NCBI GenBank assembly: GCA_031259365.1 | Contig: JAIRLP010000067.1 | Coordinates: 1-6,004 of the forward strand | Direction: 5' to 3' | Length of the DNA stretch: 6,004 nucleotides | From: Rickettsiales bacterium | GTDB lineage: Bacteria; Pseudomonadota; Alphaproteobacteria; Rs-D84 | Part shown: positions 4,480 to 6,004 of the stretch, piece by piece | Numbering within the stretch: position 1 is the first letter of the stretch | Layout of the letters: the number at the start of each line of letters is the position of its first letter | Notes under the pieces: model-generated | What the model was told of the DNA's origin: nothing | The model's input: the letters and a program-made list of their open reading frames with translations, nothing else | Database searches by the model: none | Position numbers and translations under genes: made by a program

Positions 4480-6004
4480 ATGAGAATAAACAAATTACTT
4501 TTGTCGGCTATCGGCGGAGCCACAGCGACCTTATCTGCCGCCGTTGCTGATGTTGTGTCACGTATTGATGTTATAGGGAATCAACGTATGGATGCTGAAT
4601 CTGTGCGTATTCTGTCTGATGTAAAAGTTGGTGACAACCTGACATCCGAAGATGTTAATCAAGTTGCAAAAAAATTGCAGACATCTGGTTATTTTTCCAA
4701 AGTGGATGTTGAATTATCCGGAAATGTATTAAAGATCGCATTATCCGAAGCTGCAACTGTAGACATGGTAACGATCGAAGGTAACGATGATATTTCCACC
4801 GAAGATTTGAAAAAAGAAATACGTTTAAAAGAACGTACATCTTATGATGAATCCGTAATCGGTGGCGACGTTCAACGCATGTTGGTTGTTTATCAACGCA
4901 AAGGATTCTTTGGTACAAAAATTGAACCAAAGAAAATTACTCTGCCCGACAATCGTGTAAATGTTGTTTATGAAATCGTCGAGGGTCATCCAACTTATAT
5001 CAGTCGTATCAAGTTTTCTGGCAATAAAATCTTCAGTGCCCGCACATTGCGTGGTGAAATTCTATCCCAAGAACATGCTTGGTGGAAATTCATGACTCAA
5101 TTCGATGTATTCGACGAAGACCGTATCCAGTATGACCAACAAATGTTACGCCAATTCTATCTGCGAAATGGTTATGTTGATTTCCAGGTCAAAGATGCAA
5201 CTGGTATCTTCACCGAAGACAGACAATATTATTCTGTAACCTTTACCGTGGATGAAGGCCAGAAATATAACTTTGGCAAAGTCACTATAAAAAATCCTTT
5301 TGCCGACGTATCAGATCATAAATTGGAAAAGGCATTAAAAATCGTCCAGGGCGATACTTATAACGTGGACAAGGTCGAAGAAACAATTACCGCCTTGCGG
5401 GGGGTGGTTGCTGACCATGGATACGCATTTATTAATGTCGAACCAGTTCCAAAGAAAAATGATAAAGATCGTACAATTGATTTGGAATTTACAATTGCAA
5501 AAACAAACCGCGTTTATTTAAACAGTATTAATATTTTGGGTAACGTTCGTACATTCGACAGCGTTATTGAACATCTATTGCCAATGCAGGCTGGCGACCC
5601 ATTCTCATTACAGACAATTGAAGAAGGCCGTCAGAAATTGATGCGCACCCGTTACTTTAAAGATGTCCAGATGGTGCCAACACGTGTTGCCGGTGATAAC
5701 TTGATGAACCTGGATGTGAAATTGGAAGAACAACCAACAGGTGAATTATCCGGCGGTGTTGGATGGTCTAACATCAATGGTTTCATGGTTGATGCTGGTA
5801 TTACTGAAACAAACTTTATGGGCCGTGGTCAAACCGTTCAGTTAAAGGGATCTGTTGCCCAGTACCAGAAACAGGCTTTGTTCAGCTTTACCGAACCATA
5901 TTTATTTAACCGGGCATTATCTGGCGGATTTGATGTTTCGTATACGATGTATGACTATTCATCATTGGGAAGTTTTGGGTACGATCGTGATTCCTTGATG
6001 GCTG
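4480..6004 (+). CDS. bamA: Outer membrane protein assembly factor BamA (3' truncated by window end)
   Basis: BamA inserts beta-barrel proteins into the outer membrane. The frame runs open from ATG 4480 to the window edge for 508 residues, so the rest of the barrel is missing. Residues 1-23 form a Sec signal peptide with a signal peptidase I site after AVA (21-23). Five POTRA repeats follow at about 24-90, 91-168, 171-260, 263-343 and 346-418. Typical signs are RIDVIGNQR at 28-36, RIKFSGNK at 176-183, QQMLRQFYLRNGYVDF at 220-235, and SINILGNVRT at 349-358 opening POTRA5. The barrel starts near residue 420 with GELSGGVGWSN. No upstream in-frame start exists before a stop at 4456. Only a weak AGG (4467-4469) ten bases ahead serves as ribosome site, so translation may partly depend on coupling to rseP, which ends 16 bases earlier. 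Confidence 0.95.
   Translation, partial: MRINKLLLSAIGGATATLSAAVADVVSRIDVIGNQRMDAESVRILSDVKVGDNLTSEDVNQVAKKLQTSGYFSKVDVELSGNVLKIALSEAATVDMVTIEGNDDISTEDLKKEIRLKERTSYDESVIGGDVQRMLVVYQRKGFFGTKIEPKKITLPDNRVNVVYEIVEGHPTYISRIKFSGNKIFSARTLRGEILSQEHAWWKFMTQFDVFDEDRIQYDQQMLRQFYLRNGYVDFQVKDATGIFTEDRQYYSVTFTVDEGQKYNFGKVTIKNPFADVSDHKLEKALKIVQGDTYNVDKVEETITALRGVVADHGYAFINVEPVPKKNDKDRTIDLEFTIAKTNRVYLNSINILGNVRTFDSVIEHLLPMQAGDPFSLQTIEEGRQKLMRTRYFKDVQMVPTRVAGDNLMNLDVKLEEQPTGELSGGVGWSNINGFMVDAGITETNFMGRGQTVQLKGSVAQYQKQALFSFTEPYLFNRALSGGFDVSYTMYDYSSLGSFGYDRDSLMA

Noticed and set aside
4655..4930. Minus-strand frame antisense to bamA
   Set aside because: It lies fully within the POTRA1-2 coding region of bamA and shows no independent support.

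Overview
The window carries a housekeeping envelope-biogenesis locus from a Gram-negative bacterium. The best guess is a low-to-moderate-GC member of the Alphaproteobacteria. Supporting this are the uppS-cdsA-(x)-rseP-bamA order, a BamA with a signal peptide and alphaproteobacterial-looking POTRA sequences, a short single-PDZ RseP, and a GC-rich intergenic repeat of the kind that yields spurious 'RHPGAGRGP' peptides in many alphaproteobacterial genomes. Species or family cannot be fixed from this window alone.

Layout. Positions 1-20 are a perfect palindrome that ends the minus-strand gene ispA (21-920), a trans-prenyl (farnesyl-type) diphosphate synthase. A 560-bp intergenic region (921-1480) separates ispA from a divergent plus-strand gene set. 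This region holds an imperfect hairpin near the ispA promoter side, a 140-bp MITE-like palindromic element with 19-bp perfect terminal inverted repeats and two nested GC-rich hairpins, a flanking 10-bp direct repeat, and a 41-bp AT-only-armed palindrome. The plus-strand set is uppS (1481-2179), cdsA (2208-2903), a Nudix hydrolase gene (2928-3377), rseP (3405-4463) and bamA (4480 to the window end, 3' truncated). The intergenic gaps are 28, 24, 27 and 16 bp and no terminator is visible between these genes, so they look like one operon read from a promoter just before uppS.

How the genes work together. IspA makes the allylic diphosphate that UppS extends to undecaprenyl diphosphate, the lipid carrier for peptidoglycan and O-antigen. 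CdsA makes CDP-diacylglycerol for phospholipids. RseP is the inner-membrane site-2 protease of envelope-stress signalling, and BamA is the outer-membrane protein insertase. The classical order in many proteobacteria is (pyrH-frr-)uppS-cdsA-dxr-rseP-bamA. Here frr is not directly upstream, and the dxr position is occupied by a small NUDT15/plant-NUDX1-like Nudix gene.

Nothing in the window looks like a wholly new multi-gene system. The points most worth a second look are the nested palindromic element with its apparent target-site duplication, and the Nudix gene in the dxr slot of an isoprenoid/envelope operon.
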